Assembly: GCF_037076345.1 (NCBI RefSeq)
Contig: NZ_AP024702.1
Span: 3,906,001-3,970,000, forward strand
DNA length: 64,000 nucleotides
Reading direction: 5' to 3'
Origin: Haloferula helveola
GTDB taxonomy: Bacteria > Verrucomicrobiota > Verrucomicrobiia > Verrucomicrobiales > Akkermansiaceae
The number at the start of each line of letters is the position of its first letter. Position 1 is the stretch's first letter. The translations under genes were made by a program, and so were the position numbers. Shown piece after piece: positions 53,197-62,544 of the stretch. The notes beneath the pieces were generated by a model that was given only the letters and a program-made list of their open reading frames with translations, was not told the DNA's origin and did not search any database.

Positions 53197-55578
53197 ATGA
53201 GCGTCACGATGACGATGATCTCTCTCACCCGCGTGTCTGGCTTGTGCTTCGCTGTTCTGGCCTCGCAATCGCTGGCCGGCCTCGTTGCTCATTACGAATT
53301 CGAGGAAACCACCGGGACGGTTCTGGCGGATTCCTCCGGCAACGGGCATGACGGCACCGTGGTCGGAAGCGGCGATCTCAACGTGTCGGGCTTCGTCGGC
53401 TCGGGATATCAGCCGGGGGTTGGAGCCTCAAACTTCGGCAGTGTCGCTGCCGGTGTCAGCACCTTCGGGATCGGTGGTAACAGCGCGCGGACGATCGCAT
53501 TCTGGTTCAATACCCCGGGTTTTGGCGGCTCGACCGATCAGTTCCGGCTCATTGGAACCGGCAGCACCGGCGCCGGTACCGCGTTCAATATCGTGGCGGA
53601 ATCCGGAACAGGCGCCAATCGTGTCGGTATCCGTTATGGCAACGGCAACGTGTATTTCGATGCGGATAACAGCGGCTCCGCCTTCGCGACCGGCACTTGG
53701 TATCACGTGGCGGTTGTCTACGACGGCAGTGCGCTTGATCTCGAGTCCATCGGCACCGCATCCGACGGGACGGGGCTGGTCGTTTACGTCGACGGGGTGG
53801 AAGTGGATTCGGCGGCTGGCAACCTGAACAACGGCACCCAAGCGCTGAACACGGCGCTGACAGCCTTCGCCTTCGGTGCGAACGAAGACGGAAGCCAAGG
53901 GCTCTATCCCGGGTCGCTCGATGAGGTGCGGGTGTATGACGAGGCGCTCGACGCAGCGCAGGTGGCGGTGCTGGCAGGGCAGGATCCGGGATCGATTCCG
54001 CAGATCGCTTCGTTCGGGGCGGACGTCACCAATGTTCCCGCCGGTTCGTCGGTCACCTTGTCGTGGAGTGCTTCCAATTACGACTCTCTCACGATCGATC
54101 CGGGCGGTATCGATGCTGCCGCCCTGAGCACGGGTGGTGCGGGGAACACGATCGTGACGGTGAACGAAACGACGACCTTCGTCCTGACCGCCGACAAGGC
54201 TGGCAATCTCGCCACCAGCAGTGTGGAGATCTCCGTCCAGCCGCCACCCGATCCGTTCCCGACGGGCGCCGGTTCGCTCTGGGCCGAGTGGTACCGGCCT
54301 GTCGACCAGCCGGTCTTTTCGACCACGCACGGCAACAACCACGATGCCGTGATCTTTTTCGAACCCGAACTCGAGTATCCCTACCACCTCATCGTCAGCC
54401 ACGAGACCTCAGGTGCCTATCTCTGGCGGGCCACCAGTTTCTCTTGGGACAGCGCGGACTGGGAGTTGGTTGCGGATCCCTACGTCATTGCCGGTCATTA
54501 CGAGTATGACGACGCCGTCAAGGTGGATGGCACCTACTACCTCTATGAGAGTGGGAAGGTTTACACCTACTCCGGAGACCTGGCCGCCTCGAGCGGCAAC
54601 TGGACGCAGTCCGGCACCTTTCCCAGCGGTCAGTGCGACGACATCGGAGTGTTCTACGAGGACGGCGTTTTCCACATCTTCGGAGAGAACGGAAACTATC
54701 CTGACGGATTCGACGGCCTGAGATTGTCCCACTACACTTCCACCACGGGACTTGGAGGCTGGACGCTGGTCGATACCCATGCGGTCGACCCGAATCCGGA
54801 CGGAGGCACGACTTACGGGGTCGGGGACGCCACCATCGTCAAGGTGGACGGTATCTACTACCTCTTCTGCGATCGCGAGTCCGTCGGTGTCCCTTACCGG
54901 GTGACAGCGTGGACAACGACGGACATCAACCAGCCGTTCGAGTATCTCGGTGTTGCCCTCGCGCCCAGATCGGGTGAGACCGACGACTGGGACAACCACC
55001 GGATCCAGGATGCGGACATTCTTTATGTCCCCGAACTCAAACGCTTCATCATGGTCTGCAACATGATGGATACCGACGGGATTCCGGGTGGCAGTTTTCC
55101 GGGTGTCGGAGGGACCCGCGTCGTCGGGACCTTTTACTCGAAAGTGACGGACGGAGGTTTCGACTCTTACATGGAAGGCTTTGCCGGACTGGTCGGTCCC
55201 GATGCGGCGATGGATTCCGATCCGGACAACGACGGTGCCACCAACGAGGAGGAGTACTGTGCCGGATCGCTCCCTGATGACCCGTCGAGTTTTCCGATCC
55301 GGAAACTCGTCACCATAGAAGACGGAGGCCTGCACTATCCCGGGGTCATCTTCGACCGGATCACGGTCGACCCGATGGCGGTGCGCGAAGGTGAGACAAG
55401 TGCCTCCGGTGGCCTGACCGCGGGTTCCTTCGTCTCCGGAGCGGGCACCGAGTCCTCCACGGGCCCGAGCACGGTCGGGGCTTTCTACGAAAAGGTCGTC
55501 TACCGCTCGCTGACACCCATGGAGTCCTCGGACCGACAATTCCTGCGGATCCGGAGCACTGTCACACCGGCGCCGTAG
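53197..55578 (+). CDS. LamG protein with glycosidase-type beta-propeller
   Basis: Exported protein of 793 aa. A signal segment (cleavage near QSLAG) is followed by a LamG domain (about 28-250) nearly copied from the preceding gene, an Ig-like linker (about 265-350: VPAGSSVTLSWSASNYDSL), then a propeller-like region (about 355-650) with repeated YYLYESGKVYTY, DDIGVFYEDGVFHIFGENG and DATIVKVDGIYYLFCDRE segments, the blade pattern of GH43/GH32/GH117-type glycosidases, with acidic residues at blade starts. A short type-3-like calcium segment (DSDPDNDGATNEEEY, about 672) comes before the C-terminal tail. There is no PEP-CTERM tail. Probably a secreted polysaccharide hydrolase; the substrate is unknown. 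Confidence 0.85.
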   Translation: MSVTMTMISLTRVSGLCFAVLASQSLAGLVAHYEFEETTGTVLADSSGNGHDGTVVGSGDLNVSGFVGSGYQPGVGASNFGSVAAGVSTFGIGGNSARTIAFWFNTPGFGGSTDQFRLIGTGSTGAGTAFNIVAESGTGANRVGIRYGNGNVYFDADNSGSAFATGTWYHVAVVYDGSALDLESIGTASDGTGLVVYVDGVEVDSAAGNLNNGTQALNTALTAFAFGANEDGSQGLYPGSLDEVRVYDEALDAAQVAVLAGQDPGSIPQIASFGADVTNVPAGSSVTLSWSASNYDSLTIDPGGIDAAALSTGGAGNTIVTVNETTTFVLTADKAGNLATSSVEISVQPPPDPFPTGAGSLWAEWYRPVDQPVFSTTHGNNHDAVIFFEPELEYPYHLIVSHETSGAYLWRATSFSWDSADWELVADPYVIAGHYEYDDAVKVDGTYYLYESGKVYTYSGDLAASSGNWTQSGTFPSGQCDDIGVFYEDGVFHIFGENGNYPDGFDGLRLSHYTSTTGLGGWTLVDTHAVDPNPDGGTTYGVGDATIVKVDGIYYLFCDRESVGVPYRVTAWTTTDINQPFEYLGVALAPRSGETDDWDNHRIQDADILYVPELKRFIMVCNMMDTDGIPGGSFPGVGGTRVVGTFYSKVTDGGFDSYMEGFAGLVGPDAAMDSDPDNDGATNEEEYCAGSLPDDPSSFPIRKLVTIEDGGLHYPGVIFDRITVDPMAVREGETSASGGLTAGSFVSGAGTESSTGPSTVGAFYEKVVYRSLTPMESSDRQFLRIRSTVTPAP

Positions 55579-55600
55579 CGGAGTAATCGGTCGAAGGTCC

Positions 55601-55816
55601 TCACGCCTTGCTGTCTCGCCAGAGAACCATCAGGAACACCGCCGAGAGGAAAGCGACGCCCCACCATGCCATGGGGAATTCGTACAACGGCATCGGGTTC
55701 CAGGAGCTCCCGAATTCCGATTCGCTGTAGTTCGCTTTCCACTCGAAGCTCAGGATCGGGATTCCGACGAGAATCGGAGCGAAGATCGAGATGATGACTT
55801 TGCGTGCGGTGTTCAT
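55601..55816 (-). CDS. Small two-helix membrane protein
   Basis: Hypothetical protein of 71 aa starting at 55816 (MNTARKVIISIFAPILVG). Two hydrophobic helices (about 5-20 and 46-65). The frame extends further upstream but with a non-coding look. It converges on the propeller gene with 22 bases between stops, and follows the response regulator gene on the same strand by 76 bases. Function unknown. Confidence 0.6.
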   Translation of the reverse strand: MNTARKVIISIFAPILVGIPILSFEWKANYSESEFGSSWNPMPLYEFPMAWWGVAFLSAVFLMVLWRDSKA

Positions 55817-55892
55817 GCTGGGTTGTCGTGTGAGGATAGGGGAGAGGTGGCGGTTTTCGCCGGGGTGGAAAGGCGGTTGATGGTCCGATGGT

Positions 55893-56525
55893 TCATTCCT
55901 CGCGCAAGTAGCCACGATGGATCGCCACGGCGACGGCTTCGGTGCGGTCGGCGGCGTGGAGCTTGGTGAAGATGACTTTCAGGTGCGCCTTCACGCCGTC
56001 CTCGCTGATGCCCATTTGGTCACCGATCTCGCGGTTGGTAAGTCCCTTGGCAAGCCACCCGAGCACTTCTGACTGCCGGGCGGAAAGATCATCGGCTTTG
56101 CGGATCTCGTTCATGCGCGCCGTGATTTCTTCGGTGAAGTATTCCTCGCCACGGTGCACCGCCTGGATCGCGGCGATCAGTTCGTCGGCCGGGGTGTTTT
56201 TGACCAGATAGCCCGCCGCGCCGGCGCGGATCGCGCGGTTGATGTCCTGATCGGTGTCGAAGGCGCTCAGCAGGAGGATCCGTGCCTCCGGAGACTCGTC
56301 GCGGATCCGCTGGGTCGCCTCCACGCCGTCGATGCCGGGTAGCCGCAGATCCATCAGGACGACGTCCGGGTGGTGCTCGCGATAGGCCTCGACCACCTGC
56401 AGGCCGTCTTCGGCAAAGCCGCAGATCTCCATCGATGCCTCGAAGTCGAAGAGGGACGCGAGGCCGAGACGCACGACATGATGGTCGTCGGCGAGGAGGA
56501 TGCGGATGGGTTTTTCGGCTGTCAT
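55893..56525 (-). CDS. NarL/FixJ-type response regulator
   Basis: Cytoplasmic DNA-binding regulator of 210 aa. The receiver domain (about 7-125) has the acidic pair Asp13/Asp14, phospho-acceptor Asp59 (VLMDLRLPGIDG) and Lys in GYLVKNTP. A LuxR-type helix-turn-helix lies at the C-terminus (LSARQSEVLGWLAKGLTNRE, then GISEDGVKAHLKVIFTKLHA). It pairs with the sensor kinase encoded upstream on the same strand (14 bases between genes). It may bind the palindrome at 58789-58806 between its operon and the sulfatase gene (inference). Confidence 0.92.
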   Translation of the reverse strand: MTAEKPIRILLADDHHVVRLGLASLFDFEASMEICGFAEDGLQVVEAYREHHPDVVLMDLRLPGIDGVEATQRIRDESPEARILLLSAFDTDQDINRAIRAGAAGYLVKNTPADELIAAIQAVHRGEEYFTEEITARMNEIRKADDLSARQSEVLGWLAKGLTNREIGDQMGISEDGVKAHLKVIFTKLHAADRTEAVAVAIHRGYLREE

Positions 56526-56539
56526 GGGTAGGGTCTTTC

Positions 56540-58720
56540 TCAGAGCTCGGTTCCGTTCGAGCGGTGGTGGGGGATGGTTGCCCGGACGGTGGTTCCCTCG
56601 CCGGGTGTGCTGTTGACCTCGAATTGACCGTCGAGCCGGCGGGCGCGGCCGCGCATGCCTTGCAAGCCGAAGTGCGCCGGGTCCGCACCCGCGGCGGCGC
56701 CCGGTTTGAAACCGCAGCCATCGTCCGTGACCGTGAGGATCACTTCAGTCGCTCCGAACTCGACCGCCGCTTCGACGTTTTCCGCGGACGCGTGTTTCAC
56801 CGCGTTGCTCATCGCTTCCTGGGCGATACGCAGCACGGCATGGGCGACGCTGTCCGGGAGATCTAGTACTTCGCCGGTGCGGCGGCAGGAAATCACCGGC
56901 TTGGTCCCGGGGCAGAGGTTTTCGGCGATGGCGCGCAATGAGCCGAGGAGGTCGCCGGTGTCGAGCAGCCCCGAACGGAGGTTCCAGAGAGTGCGCCGGA
57001 CTTCGTCGCGGTGGGATGCGAGGATCTGTCCGGCCAACCCGAGGTGGCGCGACGACTCCGTCGGCCGCAGGTTGAGCGCGCGGCCGGCGGCTTCGAGTTG
57101 CAGCGAAACGCCGGTCAATCCCTGGGCAAGCGTGTCGTGCAGTTCCTCCGCCAGCCGCGTGCGCTCTTCGGCGCGCGCTTCGGCCATGCGCCGTCCGCCC
57201 ATTTCCGCGGCCAGCTCAGCTCCTTTTTCCAAAACCCGGCGTCTGAGGGTGTGAACCCATGCCAGGGCAAGGAGCAGCAGGATACCGACAATTGCCACCA
57301 CCATCCACTGCCGCTGCGGCGTCCACCACGAGGCGGACTTCACGACCGTGAGGTCGGCCGGTCCCCGTGGTAGGAGTCGCAGGCCGGACGGCAGGGTGAA
57401 GGTTTCGACCAACTCGGTGGAGGGGTACTCCAACTCGCAGATGCCCGCGACCCGGACCACGCTGCCTCGTCGGGGAATCTCCTGGATTTCCGGAGGCAGT
57501 CTCACCTGGGCGGCCACGCCGTCGCTGACGAGCGACATCCAGCGTCCGTCCGCATCCTCGCCCGACAACTCGAGCACACCTCCGAGTTCGACCAACCGGC
57601 CGTGCAGGTCCTTGAAGGGGGTTTGCTCGAAGGGCAGCCGCATCAGTTCGGGTAGTGGCGTTTCGAGCTGCAAAGGAACCGGCGCCGGGGCGCTGTCGAC
57701 TTTGCGGAGGATGGCCTGATGGATCTCCGAGAAGTGCGCGCCGGGCACGACGAAGCCGGCGGCCTCGACCTGGTCGCCGGGGTGGAACACCGTGGTGTCG
57801 GACGTGACGATCCTCACGCCGCGCCCCTCGTTCTGGATGTAAAGGTGGGAGCCCGGTCGGCAGAAGGTTACCGTGCCCCGGACCTTCTTGCGGTGCGGCA
57901 TCACCTCGTGCGGCGTGAACGGCTGCAGGTTGTCGAGCGGTGTGTCCGGGAGGGCGAACGGATCCCTTGGCGGATGTTCGAGCACGGTGATTTCCGAGGC
58001 GCCGTTCACGTGGAGGCGCGGACCGATGGATTCGCCCCGGTGGTTGAAGATGTGCAGGCACACCCCGCGGACCGCGACCACGGCATCGACCCACTGCGTG
58101 GGAGCGTCGTCCGATTCCTTCTCGAGGCGTGCGGTGAATCGGCCGTGAGGCGTGGCGATCTGAAGCAGCCAGAACCGTTTTTGATCGGGAAAGGGTTTAA
58201 CGGCTTGGACCACGCCCTCAACACGGACCCACTGGCTCGACAGCCGTCCGCTGGACATCTCGATCAGGTCCACCGTGGGGGCTTCGGGCAGGTCGCCGCT
58301 GCCGAGCCACTCGATTTTTGAAGGAACGATGAGCGGAGCGACAAAGCTTTCCTTCCCGTGGCCGGTCACCCGAAGCCGATCGCCGGGAACGATTTCACGG
58401 TCCGGCAACACACTCTCCGCTCCGTCCGGATTGCGTGTTGCATCGGCGAACAGCGCCACGCCGTCCTGCCAGAGCATGATGCGCCGGCCATCGGTCGACA
58501 AGGTGGTCAAGGCGATGCCCTCGACATCGATTGGAGGCCGCTCGGCGAGCTCCTCGGCGCCCATTTCCCGCAACTCGGCGATCGATCGGTCCGGTTTGCC
58601 GAACGCCGCGGTAACCGACGCGAGGTGTGGTGAAAGGGCAAGAAGGGAGATCAGGATAGACGATGGTGCGAGCCGGCGGCGGAAGCCGCCCGGGCCGGAA
58701 ACTGACACCATAAGTTTCAT
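56540..58720 (-). CDS. HisKA_3 sensor histidine kinase with large periplasmic domain
   Basis: Sensor kinase of 726 aa. A signal/anchor at the N-terminus (about 15-35) is followed by a large periplasmic domain (about 40-465) built of repeated OB-fold-like beta modules (VRVEGVVQAVKPFPDQ, KKVRGTVTFCRPGSHLYIQ, GDQVEAAGFVVPG). One membrane helix lies at about 471-491, then a NarL-type kinase core: H-box EERTRLAEELHDTLAQG with His528, and an HATPase_c domain (LRIAQEAMSNAVKHASAENV, TDDGCGFKPGA, FGLQGMRGRARRLDG). The signal is unknown, but the setting suggests an extracellular polysaccharide cue. Confidence 0.9.
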   Translation of the reverse strand: MKLMVSVSGPGGFRRRLAPSSILISLLALSPHLASVTAAFGKPDRSIAELREMGAEELAERPPIDVEGIALTTLSTDGRRIMLWQDGVALFADATRNPDGAESVLPDREIVPGDRLRVTGHGKESFVAPLIVPSKIEWLGSGDLPEAPTVDLIEMSSGRLSSQWVRVEGVVQAVKPFPDQKRFWLLQIATPHGRFTARLEKESDDAPTQWVDAVVAVRGVCLHIFNHRGESIGPRLHVNGASEITVLEHPPRDPFALPDTPLDNLQPFTPHEVMPHRKKVRGTVTFCRPGSHLYIQNEGRGVRIVTSDTTVFHPGDQVEAAGFVVPGAHFSEIHQAILRKVDSAPAPVPLQLETPLPELMRLPFEQTPFKDLHGRLVELGGVLELSGEDADGRWMSLVSDGVAAQVRLPPEIQEIPRRGSVVRVAGICELEYPSTELVETFTLPSGLRLLPRGPADLTVVKSASWWTPQRQWMVVAIVGILLLLALAWVHTLRRRVLEKGAELAAEMGGRRMAEARAEERTRLAEELHDTLAQGLTGVSLQLEAAGRALNLRPTESSRHLGLAGQILASHRDEVRRTLWNLRSGLLDTGDLLGSLRAIAENLCPGTKPVISCRRTGEVLDLPDSVAHAVLRIAQEAMSNAVKHASAENVEAAVEFGATEVILTVTDDGCGFKPGAAAGADPAHFGLQGMRGRARRLDGQFEVNSTPGEGTTVRATIPHHRSNGTEL

Positions 58721-58788
58721 CTTTTGACACTACGCTCCCGATCTCCCCCGGACGTCAACCCCTCGTTGGTTTCGGCCGCTGAAGATCG

Positions 58789-58806
58789 ACTACCTGATCG
58801 GGTAGT
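58789..58806. promoter_or_regulatory. Candidate operator ACTACC-N6-GGTAGT
   Basis: An 18-bp near-palindrome (16 of 18 positions self-complementary) in the 197-base divergent region between the sensor kinase and sulfatase genes. A further half-site ACTACCCG is at 58875-58882. Direct repetition of the half-site and the position fit a LuxR-type regulator site controlling both directions. Confidence 0.42.
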
Positions 58807-58917
58807 TGACCGTAATCGTGCGGTTGATCACGGTGTAAAGGTTGCGATCCATCCACTGGAACGGGTGACCAGAAACTACCCGTCCGGTCTAACCGATCGT
58901 TTTTCGAACCCATCATT

Positions 58918-60933
58918 ATGCACTCGATCAATCTCGGTTTGTTAGCCGTGGCGTTGGCCGGTTCTGTCGGCTTCACATTCGCAAAGGAGTCGCGACCGAA
59001 CATCCTTTTCATCTTCACCGACGACCAGAGTTTCAGGACCGTCAGCTGTTATCCGGGTGCGTACAACTACGCCAACACCCCGAACATCGACCGGATCGCC
59101 GAGACGGGGATCCGTTTCGATCAGGCCTACGTCGGAGCGAAGTGTGTTCCCTCGCGCGCCGGGATGCTGACCGGCCGTTTCCAGTATGCATGTGCCGAGG
59201 GGCCGGAGTACAAGTGGTGGACCACCGCGCTGCGGAAGGAGGGCTACTACACCGGCATGATCGGCAAGTGGCACTGGGGGAAGGGCGCGGAAGCCCACCA
59301 GCACGGGACCGCTTGGGATTGGTCGGTCGTCTGGGACCACGGACAGTACGCCGCTGCCGGGGGATACTACTACGACCAGAAGGTAATGATCGACGGTGGC
59401 GAACCGCAGGACCTCGAAGGCTACAGCACCGATCGATACACCGAATATACCGTGCAGTTCATCAAGGATCGCGCGAAGAAGCCGGAACAGCCGTGGTATC
59501 ACTGGCTCGCCTACGGAGCGGTGCACGGACCCTACACTCCGGCCGAACGCCACAAGGGGACCTTGGAGGACAAGCCGAAGACCGAGGTTCCTGAGGACAT
59601 CTACGGCCCCCGGACCGACAAGCCCGTGCACATGCAGGGCGGAAGTTGGAAAGCTGATGAGGACGGTGACCCGATCTACAAGGGGAAGACCCTCGACTTC
59701 TGGGCCAAGCAGCAGACGGAGGCCGTCGCGGCTATCGACGAAGGCGTCGGAAAGATCCTCAAGGCTCTCGAGGAGACCGGTCAGCTGGAAAACACGATCA
59801 TCGTCTTCACTTCGGACCAAGGCTACGTGTGGGGTCACCACGGATTGAAGGGGAAGATTTGGCCCTACTCGGCGGCGATCCGCTCGCCGCTGCTGGTTTC
59901 CTACCCGAAAGCTTACCCGTCGGGAGTGACCTGCAAGATCCCCGTCAACGGTATGGATCTCATCCGCACCTTCCATGCCGTGGCGGGTGCCGAACCGGAC
60001 CAGGTCCTGCATGGGCGCGACATGTCTCCGGTTCTCAAGGCGCCCGGATCGGCCGAGGTCGCGGCGGAGTGGAACAAGACGCCGACCATGATGACTTACA
60101 CCCGCAACACCTACACGGCCGAGGCGATGGCCGAAAAGCTCAAGGCGGAGTCGTGGGGCAGCTTCTATCTGGGTGGAAGGGCGAAGGGGGGCAATGTCGT
60201 GAACGACAAGGCCCAGCCGTGTTACTTCCTGACGCTGGACGGAGAATACAAATACATCCGCTACATTTTCCCGGGCCGGATTGAGGAACTGTACGATCTT
60301 GAGGCCGACCCGGACGAGTTGAACAACCTGTCGCTGAAGCCGGAATACCAAGCGAAGGTTTCGGAGATGCGGGGCGAGTTGGTCGCTTATCTCCGGAAGA
60401 CCGGCGGAGCGGAGTTCGTCGATCTTCTGCCGGAGCCCAAAACTCCGGAGGAATATGAATCTGGACCGAAGACCGTTGCGGAGGATGGCCCGCCAGCCGG
60501 GGTGGAGCTTCCGGGCGACACGCCCGTGTTCTATACGGAAGGGAAAGGCAGGGTGCATCTCGACGGCTGCCGAAGGCTGACCAACGACCCCGACGAGCGT
60601 GCCAAGCTCACCAAGATGACTCTGGAAGAAGCGGCGGCCAAGGAGCTGACCCCGTGTTCGCGATGCTGGACTGATGCTCCGGTGGTGCAGAAGCATGCGG
60701 GCAAGGCAGAGGCCCCCAAGGAAGAAGCGGTCAAACCATCGGGCGACACGAAGGTCTTCCGCATCGCGGACAAGAATCGTGTTCACGCGGACGGCTGCCC
60801 GCGCTTGCCGGGCGGTGCGGAAGAACGGGCGAAGATGGAGACCATGACCTTGGATGAGGCCGAGGCACAGGGGCTGCCGTTGTGCTCGCGATGTCCGGGC
60901 AGCACCACCCCCGGAAGAGAAAAGTCTGAATGA
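58918..60933 (+). CDS. Sulfatase with two C-terminal Cys-rich repeats
   Basis: Exported formylglycine sulfatase of 671 aa. A signal peptide (about 1-22, cleavage near TFAKE) is followed by the sulfatase domain (about 26-510): NILFIFTDDQSFRT, activation motif CVPSR with Cys76, KWHWGKG, FTSDQGYVWGHHG. A C-terminal region (about 530-671) absent from standard sulfatases holds two similar units, each V(F)xxxxxxRVHxDGCxRL ... EERAK(M/L)xxMTLxEAxxxxLxxCSRC, resembling the metal-binding domain of Ada. Each has one Cys after the DG and a final CxxC, so three Cys plus one His per unit, enough for one metal. It may be a binding or cell-wall module. The gene is divergent from the two-component system. 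Confidence 0.9.
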   Translation: MHSINLGLLAVALAGSVGFTFAKESRPNILFIFTDDQSFRTVSCYPGAYNYANTPNIDRIAETGIRFDQAYVGAKCVPSRAGMLTGRFQYACAEGPEYKWWTTALRKEGYYTGMIGKWHWGKGAEAHQHGTAWDWSVVWDHGQYAAAGGYYYDQKVMIDGGEPQDLEGYSTDRYTEYTVQFIKDRAKKPEQPWYHWLAYGAVHGPYTPAERHKGTLEDKPKTEVPEDIYGPRTDKPVHMQGGSWKADEDGDPIYKGKTLDFWAKQQTEAVAAIDEGVGKILKALEETGQLENTIIVFTSDQGYVWGHHGLKGKIWPYSAAIRSPLLVSYPKAYPSGVTCKIPVNGMDLIRTFHAVAGAEPDQVLHGRDMSPVLKAPGSAEVAAEWNKTPTMMTYTRNTYTAEAMAEKLKAESWGSFYLGGRAKGGNVVNDKAQPCYFLTLDGEYKYIRYIFPGRIEELYDLEADPDELNNLSLKPEYQAKVSEMRGELVAYLRKTGGAEFVDLLPEPKTPEEYESGPKTVAEDGPPAGVELPGDTPVFYTEGKGRVHLDGCRRLTNDPDERAKLTKMTLEEAAAKELTPCSRCWTDAPVVQKHAGKAEAPKEEAVKPSGDTKVFRIADKNRVHADGCPRLPGGAEERAKMETMTLDEAEAQGLPLCSRCPGSTTPGREKSE

Positions 60934-60960
60934 CAACCCATGAGCTGACTGAAAACTACC

Positions 60961-62499
60961 ATGAACCCCAAAACCCATCCCAACATCCCAACCCTCAGCG
61001 CGCTGGCATTCATGCTGGTCGTAACATCCTCGAGCGGAGCCGAATCATTCACCTTCGGCTCCAATAATGACGGCCTTGCCGGCTTCACGCAGAGCACTCC
61101 CGCCGACGCGGACGAAATCTGGACGGAACAGACCGACAGTGTGCAGTACCGGAACCAGTCCCCGGGAACGAGAAACTCCAGTTTCCTCCGGGCGTTCTCC
61201 GTCGATCGCGCGGCAGGGCGATCCTACCGGATCGAGGGCACCCTGACCCTCACCGACGGCTACACCGACGACAACAACCGGGTGGGCATCTATCTTTTCG
61301 GAGACTCTCAGGAAGTTCCCAACGAAGCGGAAGCCGGAGCATTCTCGCTGATTTTCAATACGGACGACTCGTCCTCGGCAGGCCCTCCGGGAAACAATGC
61401 CGATGACCGGATCTATCTCGCGAACGGCATCGACAACGGTGTCCTGGCGTCGCAAATCCGTACGCAGACGATCACGCCCTATGCCCAGGATCTGTTCGGC
61501 ACCACCATTACGCTGAGCGTGGACTTCACCTTCACCAGCGATGGCAACATTGATGTCGAAGGGAGGCTGACCACCGCGGATGGCGAGGTTACCACGGTAA
61601 GCACGTCGGTGGTGGCCGCGGACTACCCCGGCAACTTCTTCGGCTTCGTGACACGCGCGCGTGCCCGGAACATTCTCGTCAACCCTCCGAGCCCGGAGGA
61701 CCGCAGTCTTCCTTGGGTGATGGACTATGTGAGTTTCTCGTTCACCGGCTTGGGCCTTTCGATTGCTCCGAACGCCGGCACTCCGGGCAACTTCGACTTC
61801 GAGTGGGACAGCAAGGAGGGCAAGGTTTACGATCTCGTCAGCAGCACGGATCTGGTGGGGTCTCCGGACACGTGGCCCGTCTGGGACGGTCAATTGGAAC
61901 TGTCCGCCACTCCTCCTCTCAACACGCTCTCCGACGTTCCCGGAGGAGGTGGTGCCCGGCGCTTCTTCGCGGTGGTGGAAAAGGATCCGCCGCCGATCTT
62001 CGCGGAATCGTTTGATGCAGCCGGTCCGGGGCTTCCGGCCGGATGGGTCGCCGTCAATGCGACCACCGTTTGGGACGTGGGGGATCCGTCGCTCCTTCCC
62101 GGGTTGGCCGGCGGAGACGGGACGAATTGCGTCGGGACGAACGTGGTGACAGGCTTGTATGCCAACGAGGTGGCGACGGTTACGCTCACATCACCGTCGA
62201 TCGCCATTCCTGCCGGAGGCGCCACGCTGAACTTCCGCCAATACATCGACAGCGACGCCTTCAATGGGGACGTCGGGGCGATCCGCCTGCTTGATGGATC
62301 GGATATCGAGATCGTTGATGGAGATTTCCCGGTCACCGGAATCGATGGCGTGCAGGCGGGCTGGAGCGACGAGGCGTTCGCATTGCCTGCCTCGGCGAAC
62401 GGCCAGAACGTCAAGATCGTCTTCGAGTTCACCACGGCTGCGGATGGAACGGCCTACTACGGGTTTTATGTGGACGACGTCGCGATCAGCGCCAACTGA
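60961..62499 (+). CDS. Secreted beta-sandwich protein with adhesin-like C-terminus
   Basis: Exported protein of 512 aa. A signal segment (about 1-28, cleavage near SSGAE) is followed by a beta-sandwich (about 30-265) without a recognised name, then a short Gly-rich segment, and a C-terminal domain (about 340-512: FAESFDAAGPGLPAGWVAVN, NFRQYIDSDAFNGDVG, YGFYVDDVAISAN) matching the choice-of-anchor J/cleaved-adhesin type carbohydrate-binding fold. It follows the sulfatase by 27 bases and probably shares its transcript, so it may aid binding to the same substrate. Confidence 0.83.
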   Translation: MNPKTHPNIPTLSALAFMLVVTSSSGAESFTFGSNNDGLAGFTQSTPADADEIWTEQTDSVQYRNQSPGTRNSSFLRAFSVDRAAGRSYRIEGTLTLTDGYTDDNNRVGIYLFGDSQEVPNEAEAGAFSLIFNTDDSSSAGPPGNNADDRIYLANGIDNGVLASQIRTQTITPYAQDLFGTTITLSVDFTFTSDGNIDVEGRLTTADGEVTTVSTSVVAADYPGNFFGFVTRARARNILVNPPSPEDRSLPWVMDYVSFSFTGLGLSIAPNAGTPGNFDFEWDSKEGKVYDLVSSTDLVGSPDTWPVWDGQLELSATPPLNTLSDVPGGGGARRFFAVVEKDPPPIFAESFDAAGPGLPAGWVAVNATTVWDVGDPSLLPGLAGGDGTNCVGTNVVTGLYANEVATVTLTSPSIAIPAGGATLNFRQYIDSDAFNGDVGAIRLLDGSDIEIVDGDFPVTGIDGVQAGWSDEAFALPASANGQNVKIVFEFTTAADGTAYYGFYVDDVAISAN

Positions 62500-62544
62500 T
62501 GCTCTGAGGCGTTCGTCCTCTCCGATGCTGCGAAAACCTACACA

